A stretch of 64,000 nucleotides of DNA from Caulobacter vibrioides. GTDB taxonomy: Bacteria > Pseudomonadota > Alphaproteobacteria > Caulobacterales > Caulobacteraceae. Below the pieces are notes generated by a model, which saw only the letters and a list, made by a program, of their open reading frames with translations, was not told the DNA's origin and made no database searches. A program made the position numbers and the translations under genes. This document shows, one piece after another, positions 12,601-24,080 of the stretch. Where the stretch lies: assembly GCA_001449105.1 (NCBI GenBank), contig LNIY01000095.1, positions 62,001 to 126,000 on the forward strand, given 5' to 3'. The stretch's first letter is position 1, and every line of letters begins with the position of its first letter.

Positions 12601-15600
12601 CCTTGGCGCCCAACGGCGACAGGGCCGCGCCCGTGAAGGCGCCGCCGGTCAGGCTGTAGTCGCCGCCGACGCTGGCGCTGGTGGTCACGGTCACGACCCC
12701 GGTCCCGCCGTTCACGGTGACGTTGCCGTCGCCGGCGATGGTGGCGAGGCTGACGCCCTGGCCGCTCACGTCGATGTCGCCGTCGCCCAGGCCCGCGCCG
12801 GCGCTGAGCTGGCCAAGGCCGGTCACCGCGCCGCCCTGGGCGATGACGGTCAGTTTGCGGTCGGCGTGGATCGCCGCGGCGCCCAGGTCGAGGTCGCCGA
12901 GGGTGTCGGTGATGGTGACGTCGCGGATCGTTCCGACGATCAGGTCCGGGGTCAGGGCGGCGCCGAGGAAGCCCTGGGCGGTGATCGAGTAGTCGCCGCC
13001 GTACGAGCCGGCCTGGGCGATATCGAGCGTGCCGTTCATGGCTTCGATCGTGACGTTGTAGCCGGCGGCTCCGCCGATCTTCAGGTCGCCGGTCTTCTGG
13101 ACGATGGTCACGCTGCCGGCGGCGGACGAGGCGACCGCGCCGATCCCGTTTGTGGCCGAGTCGATGTTGACCACGGCGTCGCCGTTGTACGAGAGCACCT
13201 GCAGACCGTCGAACCCGCAGCCGCAGCTGGGATCGGTGTCGACATAGTTGGCGGCGGTGATAGAGGCCTTGTCGTCCGCGCCGAAGGTGGCCTTGTTGGC
13301 GGCGATCAGGGCAACGGCGTCCGGAGCCTTGGCGGCGCGCAGGGTCGCATCGCCATTCAGCGAGGCGACCACCACCGATTGCCCAGCCTCGGCCAGTTGC
13401 ACCGTGACATCGGTATCCATCGCCGTGGCTTCGATCATGCCGTCGGCGGTCAGGTGGCCGGCCTCGACGCTGCCGCCGACCAGGCTGAGATCGCCGTCGC
13501 TGGAGATCAGGCTGGCCAGGGTTGCGTCCAGTCGGCCGTCGGTCTGGATATCGACCTGGTTCCCGCCGTGCACCGAGCCGGTGATCGCCAGGTCGCCGCC
13601 CGCGTTCACAAGCGTGACGTCGCCGTTGGCCGCCGTGGCCGTACCGACGCTGAAGCCGCCGTCGTAGACCTCGGCATAGAGGTCGCCGGCCGTGGCCGTG
13701 ATCGTGCCGAAGGTTCCGGCGCCATCGGCGATCGTGATGTCGACGCCCGCGCCCCGGACGACGTCGATCGCCGCGCTGCTGTCGAGATGGACCATGGCCG
13801 TGCCGGCCGCCGACTTGACCTCGGCCGAGCCCGTGCTTCCGCCCGAGCGGGTGAACGTGTTGTCGGTGGTGATCGCAGCGTAGTCGGGATCGCCCAGTAC
13901 GGCGTTGGTGGCGGCGGCGACGCTGAGGTCTCGCCCTGCGCCGGCGCCGGTCAGGTCGGCCTTGCGCAGGATGGCCTGGCCGCCGGTCGAGTTGACGGTG
14001 ATGTCGTCGCCGGCCGTGGCCGACACCAGGTCGATGTCGCCCGCCGCCGTGACCGTGACGTCGCCGCCGGCGGTCAGGTCGTAGGCGCTGGTCAGAGCGT
14101 CGAAGGACTCGAGCGTCAGGTCGCCCGTCGCCGTCAGGGCGTCGGTCAGCACCAGGCCGCCGTCGGTGTCGGTGATCGACAGGTTGCGGATCGTGCCGCC
14201 GGGGTTCAGCGTCGCGCCGCCCCAGGTCCGAGCCTTGGCGGTGTAGTCGCCGCCGTCCACCGTTATGCTGGCGGCGTTGGCCGTGCCGTTCGAGGCGTCG
14301 AGCCAGACGTTGTGGCCGCTGACCGTGCCGGCGCTGAAGCCGCCGTCGACGCCGATCGAGGCCGTGCCGCCGGCATTGTCGGCGACGACCTGGGTCAGGG
14401 CGGTGTTCAGGCTGTTGAGGAAGACCCGGGCGTCGCCGCCGGTGGAGGTCACGCTGGTGTCGCCGACGCCGCCCGTGCGGCTGACGGTGTTGCCCGATCC
14501 GATCCCCGCCAGGCTGTCGGCGCCGAGGGTGGCCGTGCCGGTGGCGACGACCGACAGGCTGCCCGCGCCCGTGATCGTGGCCTGGCGCAGGGCCGCCGAG
14601 CCATCCAGGGCCTGTACCAGGATCGTGCCGTTGGAAGAGGCCGTGGCCACCGAGGCGTCGCCCGTGGTGGCGGTCACCGTGACGCTGGTCGCGCCCGAGA
14701 GCAGGCCGCCGATCCCGGTGTTGGCGGAGACGCCCGTTGCGCCGGTCAGGGTCAGGTTGCGTGTCGCGACGATCTGGGTCGCCGAGTTCGCCGTCAGGTC
14801 GCCGGCCGTGGTGGTGACGGTGACGTCGCGCCCGCCGACATTGCCGGAGATGACCAGGGCCTTGGCGTTGTTCAGGACCACGTCGTTGGCCGTGGCCTGC
14901 ACGCTGATCGCCCGGTCGATCTGATTGTCGCCGCTCAGGTCCACGCCCGTGGCGCCCGAGGCGGAGAGAGCGTTGGCGGTGACCACGCCGGCCGTCTGGC
15001 TCAGCGAGCCGCCGCTCGACACCAGGGTGACTTGGCCGGCGGCGCTGTAGTTTCCGGTCAGGGCCAGGCTGTCGCCGCCGGTCCAGATGAGGTGCCTGGT
15101 CGAGGAAGCCGACCCCAGGGTCGAGCCGGTGCTCCCCGAGATCCACACGTCGCCCGCCGCCACGCCGCTGCCTTCGGTGATGGCCGAGCCGACATTGACC
15201 GCGCCGGTCGTGGAGCGGGCCGTGACATGACCGTCGTCGGCGCTGCCTACGCCGGTCGACTTCAGGGTCGCGCCGCTGGCCAGCACGTCGCCGCCGGTGG
15301 CGACGACCTCTACATCGTCGCCGGCCGTGGCCGAGGTCGTGACCGTCGCCGAGCCGTTTGAAGCCGTCAGGGAGATGTCGCGCGCGGCGGTCGCGTTGAT
15401 GACGCTGACGCTCTCGCCGCTCATCGTCAGGTCGCGGCTGGAGACGCCGGTGGTCAAGGTCGTCGAGGTGGCGCCGCTGATGGTGATGTCGCCGGCCTTG
15501 GAGCCGGTCCCCTGCGTCAGCAGCGTGCCGCCCGAAGCCGAGCCGTTGGTCGAGCGGATCAGGATGTGGCTGTCGTCGGTCCCCGTGCCCAAGGTCCTGA

Positions 15601-16669
15601 TGTAGGCGCCGCCCGCCGTGACGTCGCCGTCGGCGGTGATCTCGACGTCGTCGCCGGCGAAGATCCGGTTGGTCACATAGGCCTGGGTCGTGCCGGTGAC
15701 GTAGACGCTGCGCACCGCGTCGACGGTGCTCATGAACACCTGCGGGGCGCTCAGCGTGAGGTCGCGCGCCGAATTGCCCAGGGTCAGCGACGCCGAGCCG
15801 TTGCTGGTGATCAGGATGTCGCCCGAGACCGTGGTGGTGGCCGAACCCACCGAAGTGTTGACGCTTGAAGAGACCGTGACGCCGGTGGCGCCGGTGATCT
15901 GCGTCACCGTCGCGCCGGGGCCGCCGGCGGTGACCGAGGCCGCGCCGCTGGTGGCTGTGACCTCGGAGGCGGTGATCGAGCCGCTGGTCGTGCTCATTTG
16001 AGCCGTCGCGCCGTAGACCGTCTGGGCGTTCAGGGCGCCGCTGGAGGCGCTGAGCAGAACATTGCCCGCCGCGTCGATCGAGGCGCTGGTCGCCGACGAC
16101 AGCGTGGTCATCCGGATCATGGCGTTCGACGCCGCCCGCAGGACGGCCGTCGGGTCGGCGGCGCTCACGAAGTTGGCGTCGATCAGGCCCGTGCCGCCTG
16201 CGAACACGAAGCCGCCGGCGGTCATGGTCGCGCCCGGCGAGATGATCACGCCCTGGGGCGAATAGAACCAGACATTGCCGCCGGTGGCCGCACCGACCTT
16301 GCCGGTGACCACCGCGCCGTTGTCGATGGCGATCTGGCTGGTGGTCTTGTTCAGGACGATGTCGCTGGCGGAGTCGAACAGGAAGTTCATCGCGTCGCCG
16401 CTGCTGAGGTGCAGGCTGGACCAGTTGATGACGGTCCGCGGCGCGTTGAGGTCGATCTGCAGGGTTATCGCGTCGGGAAAGGTGATCAGGGGCTGCGAAC
16501 CGCCCGAGGAGACCGTGATATTGCCCGCGCTCGGGATGCCCGGAAGCGTCCCCGCCAGGGCCGGATGGACCAGCATCGTGGCGACCCCGCACAGGGCCGA
16601 GGCCGCCAGCAGCTTGGCGCGGCGTTGCGAACGCGAGGCGGTGCGGGGAAGGGGCGTGGACTGGGTCAT
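9695..16669 (-). CDS. Two-partner secretion exoprotein (TpsA; haemagglutinin-like, with YDG/MBG repeats)
   Basis: The 2324-residue protein has an extended signal peptide (residues 1-39, ending HPALA). A TPS/haemagglutination-activity domain follows (about 40-165): INWSSLHLSSGDAMNF, NGAVVTGKVG, NVWFYSPQGVIISPGA. Then comes a very long beta-helix-type stretch of short Gly/Thr/Asp-rich repeats (about 165-1880). Three YDG-type repeats (about 1935-2185, KTYDGST..., with an exact 83-residue period) and an MBG-like module (about 2190-2260) come next. The tail carries Cys2302 and Cys2307. Such proteins cross the outer membrane through their TpsB partner and act as adhesins, contact-dependent toxins or matrix proteins. 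No toxin domain is visible at the C-terminus, so an adhesin is more likely. The gene lies 27 bp downstream of tpsB. An unusual SCGCGF cluster sits near residue 1155. Confidence 0.9.
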   Translation of the reverse strand: MTQSTPLPRTASRSQRRAKLLAASALCGVATMLVHPALAGTLPGIPSAGNITVSSGGSQPLITFPDAITLQIDLNAPRTVINWSSLHLSSGDAMNFLFDSASDIVLNKTTSQIAIDNGAVVTGKVGAATGGNVWFYSPQGVIISPGATMTAGGFVFAGGTGLIDANFVSAADPTAVLRAASNAMIRMTTLSSATSASIDAAGNVLLSASSGALNAQTVYGATAQMSTTSGSITASEVTATSGAASVTAGGPGATVTQITGATGVTVSSSVNTSVGSATTTVSGDILITSNGSASLTLGNSARDLTLSAPQVFMSTVDAVRSVYVTGTTQAYVTNRIFAGDDVEITADGDVTAGGAYIRTLGTGTDDSHILIRSTNGSASGGTLLTQGTGSKAGDITISGATSTTLTTGVSSRDLTMSGESVSVINATAARDISLTASNGSATVTTSATAGDDVEVVATGGDVLASGATLKSTGVGSADDGHVTARSTTGAVNVGSAITEGSGVAAGDVWISGSTGSTLGSASSTRHLIWTGGDSLALTGNYSAAGQVTLVSSGGSLSQTAGVVTANALSASGATGVDLSGDNQIDRAISVQATANDVVLNNAKALVISGNVGGRDVTVTTTAGDLTANSATQIVATRNLTLTGATGVSANTGIGGLLSGATSVTVTATTGDASVATASSNGTILVQALDGSAALRQATITGAGSLSVVATGTATLGADSLAGIGSGNTVSRTGGVGDTSVTSTGGDARVFLNSLNTALTQVVADNAGGTASIGVDGGFSAGTVSGHNVWLDASNGTANAASITVDGGDYTAKARTWGGATLNPGGTIRNLSITDTDGGLVLTDALTATGDLTLESFDALTSAYDLTAGGDVTVTAAGDIDLVSATAGDDITVNSTGGQAILRKADLTGAGAGRDLSVAAATNAVLGDPDYAAITTDNTFTRSGGSTGSAEVKSAAGTAMVHLDSSAAIDVVRGAGVDITIADGAGTFGTITATAGDLYAEVYDGGFSVGTATAANGDVTLVNAGGDLAITGSVHGGNQVDIQTDGRLDATLASLISSDGDLSLVGGSVEAGHLTADGMIEATAMDTDVTVQLAEAGQSVVVASLNGDATLRAAKAPDAVALIAANKATFGADDKASITAANYVDTDPSCGCGFDGLQVLSYNGDAVVNIDSATNGIGAVASSAAGSVTIVQKTGDLKIGGAAGYNVTIEAMNGTLDIAQAGSYGGDYSITAQGFLGAALTPDLIVGTIRDVTITDTLGDLDLGAAAIHADRKLTVIAQGGAVTGLGQLSAGAGLGDGDIDVSGQGVSLATIAGDGNVTVNGGTGVVTVTTSASVGGDYSLTGGAFTGAALSPLGAKAGSWTIVDNTGDFDFTGTSLHYGGDISITATGALVGGAVTSDNGDILVTAASGQLGALDASSGRVNAAATTGGMVLASAKAADRIEVSAAAGAAGLGAAVLTGTGANSLLVRSTGGDVLLGAATPGAITAANLVTSAGAGTTVEASTTAGKVDVNLDHTNTALTSIAGRDAVKVAVLTGSQRVVSVSSTNGSVQVDGPTGALTIDQLTANAASQVNGGGDTRLVSASVAGDLSVKSATGALRFGDATPGRVISVDGALSLNAAADIAQQGVLQADALSVVAGTGVVLLGANQVAYLDAVSVAAGGFAFNDTTGFDIRGPISAVGQTVDLRSGGAIVQDAAGIITAQRLTGSSVGGASFGAANQVTQLGDFTNTGGLFKLVDNRALTIDGTVHSTGTASLASHGGMTFTANGKVVADGAGDAVILASDGVFTNGRGADAVSASGGRWLIYTQAFGAPTGSTAGNDFNGLAGKSFYGSAYNFSTEAFAAAPNAGNRFVYAYQPILAVNPVSLVVTYNGAIPTVSATVTGLVNGDTAADAWSGAPTVSGATSRNAGTYVLTAGGGLTSDLNYGFSYGVGSLRIDPKTLGGLLVADSKTYDRSTGATGAISLSGVVTGDEVSAAGTYAFADWNAGAGKTVTASGVVLSGADAGNYVLSPLATAQADIFRKTLTGALAANDKTYDGSTTATGSVGLTGMIAGDVVSAGGTYAFADKTAANGKAVTAAGVTLSGADAGNYSLAGVSGDVADILKKALTGALVANDKTYDGSTVATGSIGLTGIVAGDAVSASGTYAFADKNAGVGKAVTASGVTLAGGDAANYNLGSVSGDLADILRRQVTVSADNQFKPFGQVDPALTYRVTLGSLVAGETFSGLLGRDAGEAPGGYAITRGALALSSNYDLTFAGAVLTIDRLPAIEQEGSIMLKHVTQSPDFTLDWDPETNLETQGPACYGKDCPPQGAAVVEGRIIAALP
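10110..10860 (-). repeat. Three in-frame 249-bp repeats encoding YDG modules
   Basis: The same segment of the exoprotein gene recurs with an exact 249-bp spacing: the codons for the KTYD motif lie at about 10313, 10562 and 10811. Each unit encodes TYAFAD, SGADAGNY and a closing ADI. The third copy in coding order is most like the second, suggesting recent duplication. The repeats are protein-coding, not a mobile element. Confidence 0.85.
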
Positions 16670-16696
16670 GGAGAACGCTCCGGAGACTTCAGCGGG

Positions 16697-18412
16697 CTAG
16701 AAGAGGGCGGCGGACAGCGAGACGAGCAGTCGCGAGGACGGTGCGTCGCCGGAGCCGAACGGGCTGTCGAACGGCTTGGCCCAGGTCAGGTCGAGGGCCA
16801 CGCGCGAGGTCAGTTGGGCGCGGACGCCCACCCCGGCCGAGGTCAGGTCCAGCTTGCCGGCGCCGACGCCCAGATTGGTCAGTTCGGCCAGGTCGTAGAA
16901 GGCGTAGGGACGCCAGGCCGCGCGGCCGCCCCTGATGGGCAGGGGAACGGTGCTGAACTCCAGCGAGGCCGCCAGCGCCCGGTCGCCGGACGCCACCGAC
17001 GGGTCGTAGCCGCGCCCGGTCGTCAGGTTGCCGACGCCGTACTCCTCGTAGGACAGCAGCGGGTCGTCGGTGTGTTGCCAGACGACGTTCAGCTTGCCGA
17101 TCACCGGGCCGGCCAGCCGTCCGCCGATCTCGCCTTCCGTCCGCATCACCGTGGCCTTGGGCTTGCCCAGGAAGCGCGAGGCCGAAAGATCGCCATAGCG
17201 GCTTGCGCCGAGGCCGTTGCTGCCCTGGCGCAGTTCGAACACGCCGGTCATGGCCACCGAATGGCGCGCCAGGCTGGCCGGGGCGTAGTGGCCGTCCAGG
17301 CGCAGGAAGAACACCCGCAGGTGGTCCTCGGTCAGGGTGGCCAGGCCGCCGCCGAACTCGACCTTCTGGTCGATCCAGTCGAGGCCGACGCCGATGTTGA
17401 GGTTGCGGTTGCGGTGGCGCACCAGCGGATAGGTCAGCCGAACATTGCCGGCGAAGGAGTCGCCTTCCAGGTCCAGCGGCTTGAGCACGTCGCCCGGCTT
17501 GGTCCAGCCCCAGGCGCCCGACAGGTCGGCCGTCAGGCCGTCGGCGCCGATGTAGAAGCGCTCGGCCACCTGGATGACCCGCTGCTCGCTCGACAGCGTG
17601 CCGTAGCCGATGATCGAGGTGCGCTCGCCCAGGGGCGTGAAGCCGTTGAGGTCCAGGCGCGCCAGGGTCAGGTCGCGGCCGACGGTCTTGGAGCCGTAGT
17701 TCTGGGCGACCACCGAGCCGTCGACGGCGTCGCGGGCGATGGCGATCTCCAGGTCCAGCGAGCCGTCCGCGGCGGCGGACGGCCTGAGCGCCGACTGGAT
17801 GCGCACGCCCGGCACGTCCGACGCCAGCAGCAGGTAGCGCTGGGCGACGTCGAGATCGAACGGCGCCATGCCGCGCAGCTGGTTGAGGAAGCGCACGACC
17901 TGCTTTTGGGCGGGACCGGCGTCGCCGCTGTAGTTGACCGAGGCGATGCGCGCCTCGACCACCGTCAGGGTGAGGCGGCCGTCGGCGATGCGCTGCTCGG
18001 GAATGAGGACGTTGGCCAGCACGCCGCGCCGCAGATACAGCGAGGCGACGCGGTCACGGATGTCGCAGACCGCGCCGATCGGCGCTTCCCGGTTCAGGAA
18101 CTCGGCATAGGTCGAGGCCAGGGCCTGGTCCGAAACCGCCAGGGCGCCGGACGTGCCGCCCTGGAAGTCCACCCCCTTCAGCGTGATCTTGATGTCGCTG
18201 TCACGGAACGGGCAGGGACCCGCTTCCACGCCCTTGAACAGCTCGCCGCGCGGCGCGGCGGCGATCGGGGCGGCGTTGGCGGGATCAAGCTCCTGGCGGG
18301 AAGGGAGGGCGACCTGGGCGGAGGCGGCGGTCGCGACCAGCAGGGTTGCGCTCACGCACGCCATTGCGCCCACGCCGGCGACGGCGCGTCGCATTCCCAA
18401 CAAAACGTTCAA
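16697..18412 (-). CDS. Two-partner secretion outer-membrane transporter (TpsB; ShlB/FhaC family)
   Basis: The 571-residue protein belongs to the Omp85-like TpsB family. It has a signal peptide (to about residue 32), a POTRA_2-like domain (about 60-150; VLIPEQRIADGRLTLTVVEARI), a second POTRA-type segment (VNYSGDAG... PGVRIQSALRP), and a 16-strand barrel (about 225-571) that ends in VSLSAALF with terminal Phe. It would secrete the TpsA protein encoded 27 bp downstream. The annotated start is TTG at 18412, preceded by a good GGAGG at 8 nt; an ATG at 18394 is the alternative but has no clear Shine-Dalgarno. No regulatory site was recognised upstream. Confidence 0.9.
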   Translation of the reverse strand: MNVLLGMRRAVAGVGAMACVSATLLVATAASAQVALPSRQELDPANAAPIAAAPRGELFKGVEAGPCPFRDSDIKITLKGVDFQGGTSGALAVSDQALASTYAEFLNREAPIGAVCDIRDRVASLYLRRGVLANVLIPEQRIADGRLTLTVVEARIASVNYSGDAGPAQKQVVRFLNQLRGMAPFDLDVAQRYLLLASDVPGVRIQSALRPSAAADGSLDLEIAIARDAVDGSVVAQNYGSKTVGRDLTLARLDLNGFTPLGERTSIIGYGTLSSEQRVIQVAERFYIGADGLTADLSGAWGWTKPGDVLKPLDLEGDSFAGNVRLTYPLVRHRNRNLNIGVGLDWIDQKVEFGGGLATLTEDHLRVFFLRLDGHYAPASLARHSVAMTGVFELRQGSNGLGASRYGDLSASRFLGKPKATVMRTEGEIGGRLAGPVIGKLNVVWQHTDDPLLSYEEYGVGNLTTGRGYDPSVASGDRALAASLEFSTVPLPIRGGRAAWRPYAFYDLAELTNLGVGAGKLDLTSAGVGVRAQLTSRVALDLTWAKPFDSPFGSGDAPSSRLLVSLSAALF

Positions 18413-18616
18413 GCCCCCGCCCTCCGGCCTGCAAGCGCGACATCGCCCTCAACCTGCGGAGTACTATGGTGCAAAACTGTCCAATATAACACCGCTTTGC
18501 GACTGGGCGTCGCAGGCCGGCGGGGAGGAGGCGACGACCTCCGGTGCGCTGCGGCTTCCGGACCGCGACAGACGGCGGAAGGCTCGGCGGCGGGCCGCCA
18601 CCGAGCCTCGTCGTTT

Positions 18617-19960
18617 CTAGCGAGCGCCCGCGGCCATCAGGATCTGGGCCATGGTGACGGCGATGCTCTCGACATCGCGGTCCTTGTTGACCTCCATGCC
18701 TTCCTCCAGCGAATGGCCGCGGAAGGTCACGAAGCCGGCGCCGAGGGTGACGGCCGGCTTGCCCAGGCTCATGGGGATGTTGGCGTCGGTCGAGCCGGCC
18801 ACGTAGCCCATCGGCTTGCCCAGCGCGTCGCCGACGGCGGCCAGTTGCTGTACGAACGGCGAGGTGATCGGGGTCTCGCCCACCGGACGGTCGCCGACCA
18901 TCTTGTTGTCCAGGCTGATAACGCCGCGCTTGGTCGAGCGGGCGGCGTTCTCGGCCTCGACGGCCTTGGGCAGGATGGCCAGGTAGGCGTCCTCGACGGC
19001 CTTCAGCTCGGCCTTGCCCGACGAGCGCATGTCCACGGTCATCGACACCGCGAACGGGATCGAGTTGACCGAGGTGCCGCCCTCCAGCAGGCCGATGTTG
19101 TAGACCGTGCGCGGGTCGCTGGGGACCTTCAGTTCGCCGAACTGGCGGGCGGCGGCGGCCAGGGCGGGGGCCGGGGTGACCGTGCCGAAGTCGCCCATGC
19201 TGTGGCCGCCCGGACCCTTGAAGGTGGTCTTGTAGCGCTTGGAGCCGACGCCGCCGTTGACGATCACGGTTGGGCCGCTGGGCTCCAGCGAGATGAAGGC
19301 GTCGATCTTGTCCTTGTACTTGCCCTTGAAGAACAGCTCCTTCATGCCGCGCAGGTCGCCGGGGCCTTCCTCGCCCACGTCGCCGACGAACAGGATGTCG
19401 CTCTTGGTCTGGATGCCGGCGGCGTTGATCGCGCGCAGGATGGCCAGGATCGAGCCCAGCCCCACGGTGTCGTCGCCGATGCCGGGGGCGTAGAGCTTGT
19501 CGCCCTCGCGGCGCACCTTCACGTCGGTGCTGGCCGGGAACACGGTGTCGAGGTGGGCGGCCACGACCAGGAGGCCGCCGCCGCCCGTCCCCTTGCGCAG
19601 GCCCATGACGTTGCCGGCCGCGTCGGTCTCCAGATCGGTGAGGCCCTCCTTGGCGAGCATGGCCAGGTAGGCCTTGCCCTTCTCGGCTTCGCCGAAGGGC
19701 GGGGCGGGGATCTCGGTCAGGGTGACGATGTCGGCCACGGTCTGGTCGTAGCCGGCCGCCAGGGTCGCCTTGGCGGCCTTGAAGGCCTTGCCGGCGATCA
19801 GGGCTTTCGCCTGCTTGGTGTAGGGCGAGGTCGGGGCCGGCGGGCGAACATTGCCGAAATCGACCTGGGCCGCGGGTTTTGCCGGAGCCTGGGCGAGGGC
19901 CGGCGCGGCCGCGGCGCAGAGGAGGGCGGCCAGGGCCGCCGAGGTCATGCGGGTTTTCAT
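18617..19960 (-). CDS. M20 family zinc peptidase, exported
   Basis: The 447-residue protein has a signal peptide (residues 1-23, ending ALA). The M20 catalytic domain shows His136 and Asp138 (AAHLDTVFP), Asp163/Asp164 (GIGDDTVG) and the catalytic base/ligand pair Glu197-Glu198 (GDVGEEGPG). A dimerisation domain with GGHSMGDFG follows. M20 enzymes remove terminal amino acids or deacylate small peptides and amino-acid conjugates using a two-zinc centre. The start at 19960 was taken because it opens the signal peptide; the frame continues open upstream only across the preceding receptor gene. The gene lies 29 bp after a TonB receptor, so the pair probably imports and processes a peptide or amino-acid conjugate. 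Confidence 0.88.
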   Translation of the reverse strand: MKTRMTSAALAALLCAAAAPALAQAPAKPAAQVDFGNVRPPAPTSPYTKQAKALIAGKAFKAAKATLAAGYDQTVADIVTLTEIPAPPFGEAEKGKAYLAMLAKEGLTDLETDAAGNVMGLRKGTGGGGLLVVAAHLDTVFPASTDVKVRREGDKLYAPGIGDDTVGLGSILAILRAINAAGIQTKSDILFVGDVGEEGPGDLRGMKELFFKGKYKDKIDAFISLEPSGPTVIVNGGVGSKRYKTTFKGPGGHSMGDFGTVTPAPALAAAARQFGELKVPSDPRTVYNIGLLEGGTSVNSIPFAVSMTVDMRSSGKAELKAVEDAYLAILPKAVEAENAARSTKRGVISLDNKMVGDRPVGETPITSPFVQQLAAVGDALGKPMGYVAGSTDANIPMSLGKPAVTLGAGFVTFRGHSLEEGMEVNKDRDVESIAVTMAQILMAAGAR

Positions 19961-19989
19961 CGGATAATCTCTGTACGGGTTCGAAGGGA

Positions 19990-22281
<2,292 letters not shown>

Positions 22282-22521
22282 CCCCTTCGTTGAGGACCGG
22301 CCTGAGGCTCGGTTCCGGGCCGCAAGACGGGCGAGGGGAGGTCGCCCTTACGTCTTTTTTCGCCGTCCGGCGCGAAGGCGGGCGCCTGGTCAAGCTGCAT
22401 GCAAAATGGGCGCATGCTGATCAAATGAGCGGCGCGAAGCCGAAACACCGGTCTCGCCGACGGTTCGGCCATCGCCTGGCGACGAAGTTCGAATAGCCCG
22501 GCCCCAGAGCGGGAGAACGAG

Positions 22522-23061
22522 GTGTCCGGACAGTCCGCGTTCAGTCAGGCGGCGATCGCCCAGGTTCGGCCGGGCGACATCGACGATGTCGTGCGTCGGC
22601 ACGAGGGCATGCTGCGTCGGTTCATCTCCCTGCGCATCGGCGGCGGGGCCGATGTCGATGACCTCGTGCACGAGGTCTTCCTGCGCTTTGCCCGTCGCCC
22701 GCCGGACGAGGGCGTCGAGCGCCTGGACTCCTATCTCTTCCAGACCGCCGCCAACCTGATCCGCGACCGCGCCCGTCGCCAGCAGGTGCGCCGCCTGGCC
22801 GCGCCCGAGATCGAGGACGACGCCGCCGCCCAGGTCCCGGCCACACCCGAGCAGACCCTGATCGACCGCGAGACCCTGACCCAGGTTCGCCGGGCGCTGG
22901 CCGATCTTCCCGAGCGCACCCGCCACGTGTTCCTGCTTTACCGGATCGACGGACTGCGGCATCAGGCCATCGCCGACGCCCTGGGGGTGTCGATCAGCAC
23001 CGTTGAGAAGGACGTGCGCCGGGCCATGGCCCATCTGACCCGACGGGTTCGCCGTCCATGA
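22522..23061 (+). CDS. ECF RNA polymerase sigma factor (FecI-like)
   Basis: The 179-residue protein has sigma region 2 (DDLVHEVFLRFARR, ESYLFQTAANLIRDRARR-like, residues about 25-95) and region 4 (LADLPERTRHVFLLYRIDG, then an HTH HQAIADALGVSISTVEKDVRRAM, about 120-172). This is the size and order of FecI-type ECF sigma factors, which direct RNA polymerase to transport-receptor promoters after a surface signal. The start is GTG at 22522 behind GGAGAACGAGG. The stop overlaps the FecR-like start by ATGA, giving coupled translation of the sigma/anti-sigma pair. Confidence 0.93.
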   Translation: MSGQSAFSQAAIAQVRPGDIDDVVRRHEGMLRRFISLRIGGGADVDDLVHEVFLRFARRPPDEGVERLDSYLFQTAANLIRDRARRQQVRRLAAPEIEDDAAAQVPATPEQTLIDRETLTQVRRALADLPERTRHVFLLYRIDGLRHQAIADALGVSISTVEKDVRRAMAHLTRRVRRP

Positions 23062-24080
23062 CGTCCGCGTCCCATATTCCCGCCAATGACGGCCTGGCCG
23101 ACGTCTACGACGTCGCCGCCGCCTGGCATGAGCGCCGCCGCGCCCCGGGCTGGAACGCCGGCGACGAGGCGACGCTGACCGCCTGGCTTGAAGCCGACGC
23201 CGAGCATGTCGACGCCTATGCCGCCATGGCCGAGGTCGAGGCCGTGCTCGACGACGCCGTCGCCGCCGGCGGGCTGGAGCGTGAATTGGCTGAAGCCCGC
23301 GCGGCCTTCGCCCAGGGCAAGGTGCGTCGCTCGCGTCGGAGCCTGGCGCTGATGGCCGCCGGACTGGCCGGCGTCGCCGTGCTGGCGGGGCTGGGCGGGC
23401 TGACCTGGATGCAGGCCGGCGCCTCCGAGCAGAGCTTCGCCGCCGCGCCGGGCCAGCGCAGCCTGGTCACCCTGGCCGACGGCTCGCGCGTCGTGCTGGA
23501 CGGCGGCGCGCGGATCACCGCCCGCATCGACCGCCGTGGACGCGACATCGCGCTGACCGGCGGCCGGGCCTTTTTCGACGTCGCCCACGATCCGTCGCGC
23601 CCGTTCGAGGTCAGCGGCGGGGGCCACGTGGTCCGGGCCCTGGGCACCGCTTTCGAGGTCGACCTCGCCGCGACGGCGCAGGCCTATCGGGTGGCGCTGC
23701 TGCGCGGCCGGGTGCGGGTCAGCGGCGAGGCCGAGCCCGTCGAACTGTCCCCCGGCCAGGTGCTGGCGGCCGATGCACGGGGACGCCAGACCGTCTCGAC
23801 CGCCGACGTCGCCGCCGCCACCGCCTGGCGCGACGGGCGCCTGCTGCTGAAGGGCGACGCGCTGGCCGAGGCGGCCGCGCAGATCAACCGCCGGGGCGGA
23901 CGCCGCATCGTCGTGCGCGGCGCTGCGGGCGACCTCAAGGTCAGCGGCGCCTTCGGGGCCGACGATCCCCTGGCCTTCGCCCGCGCCGTGGCCGTGATCC
24001 ACGGCCTGACGATCGGCGAGGCGGCCGACGGCTCGATCGTGCTCTCTCCGGCCAAGGACACCGGTGCGACGGCGGACTAG
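23058..24080 (+). CDS. FecR-like anti-sigma/sensor protein
   Basis: The 340-residue protein has a cytoplasmic N-terminal domain (DUF4880-like: AAAWHERRRAPGWNAGDEATLTAWLE..., residues 18-65). One transmembrane segment follows (about 96-117). The periplasmic FecR domain comes next (about 130-230; RSLVTLADGSRVVLDGGARI, GRAFFDVAHDPSRPFEV, ALGTAFEVD), then a C-terminal STN-interacting module (about 255-325). It would hold the FecI-like sigma inactive until the downstream receptor reports substrate. It overlaps the sigma gene by 4 bp and the receptor gene by 17 bp, so all three form one translational unit. Confidence 0.93.
   Translation: MTSASHIPANDGLADVYDVAAAWHERRRAPGWNAGDEATLTAWLEADAEHVDAYAAMAEVEAVLDDAVAAGGLERELAEARAAFAQGKVRRSRRSLALMAAGLAGVAVLAGLGGLTWMQAGASEQSFAAAPGQRSLVTLADGSRVVLDGGARITARIDRRGRDIALTGGRAFFDVAHDPSRPFEVSGGGHVVRALGTAFEVDLAATAQAYRVALLRGRVRVSGEAEPVELSPGQVLAADARGRQTVSTADVAAATAWRDGRLLLKGDALAEAAAQINRRGGRRIVVRGAAGDLKVSGAFGADDPLAFARAVAVIHGLTIGEAADGSIVLSPAKDTGATAD

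Noticed and set aside
9104..15361. A 2085-codon open plus-strand frame opposite the TpsA gene
   Set aside because: It is the antisense shadow of a repetitive high-GC gene: its product is Gly/Arg/Val/Asp-rich without any domain, and the minus-strand frame has a signal peptide, TPS domain and partner gene.
12093..16592. A 1499-codon minus-strand frame inside tpsA
   Set aside because: It is a frame-shifted shadow rich in Arg/His/Gly with no fold; the coherent tpsA frame covers the same DNA.
22290..22496. Small plus-strand frame between the receptor and sigma genes
   Set aside because: It has no ribosome-binding site or recognisable feature and lies in the likely promoter region of two divergent genes.
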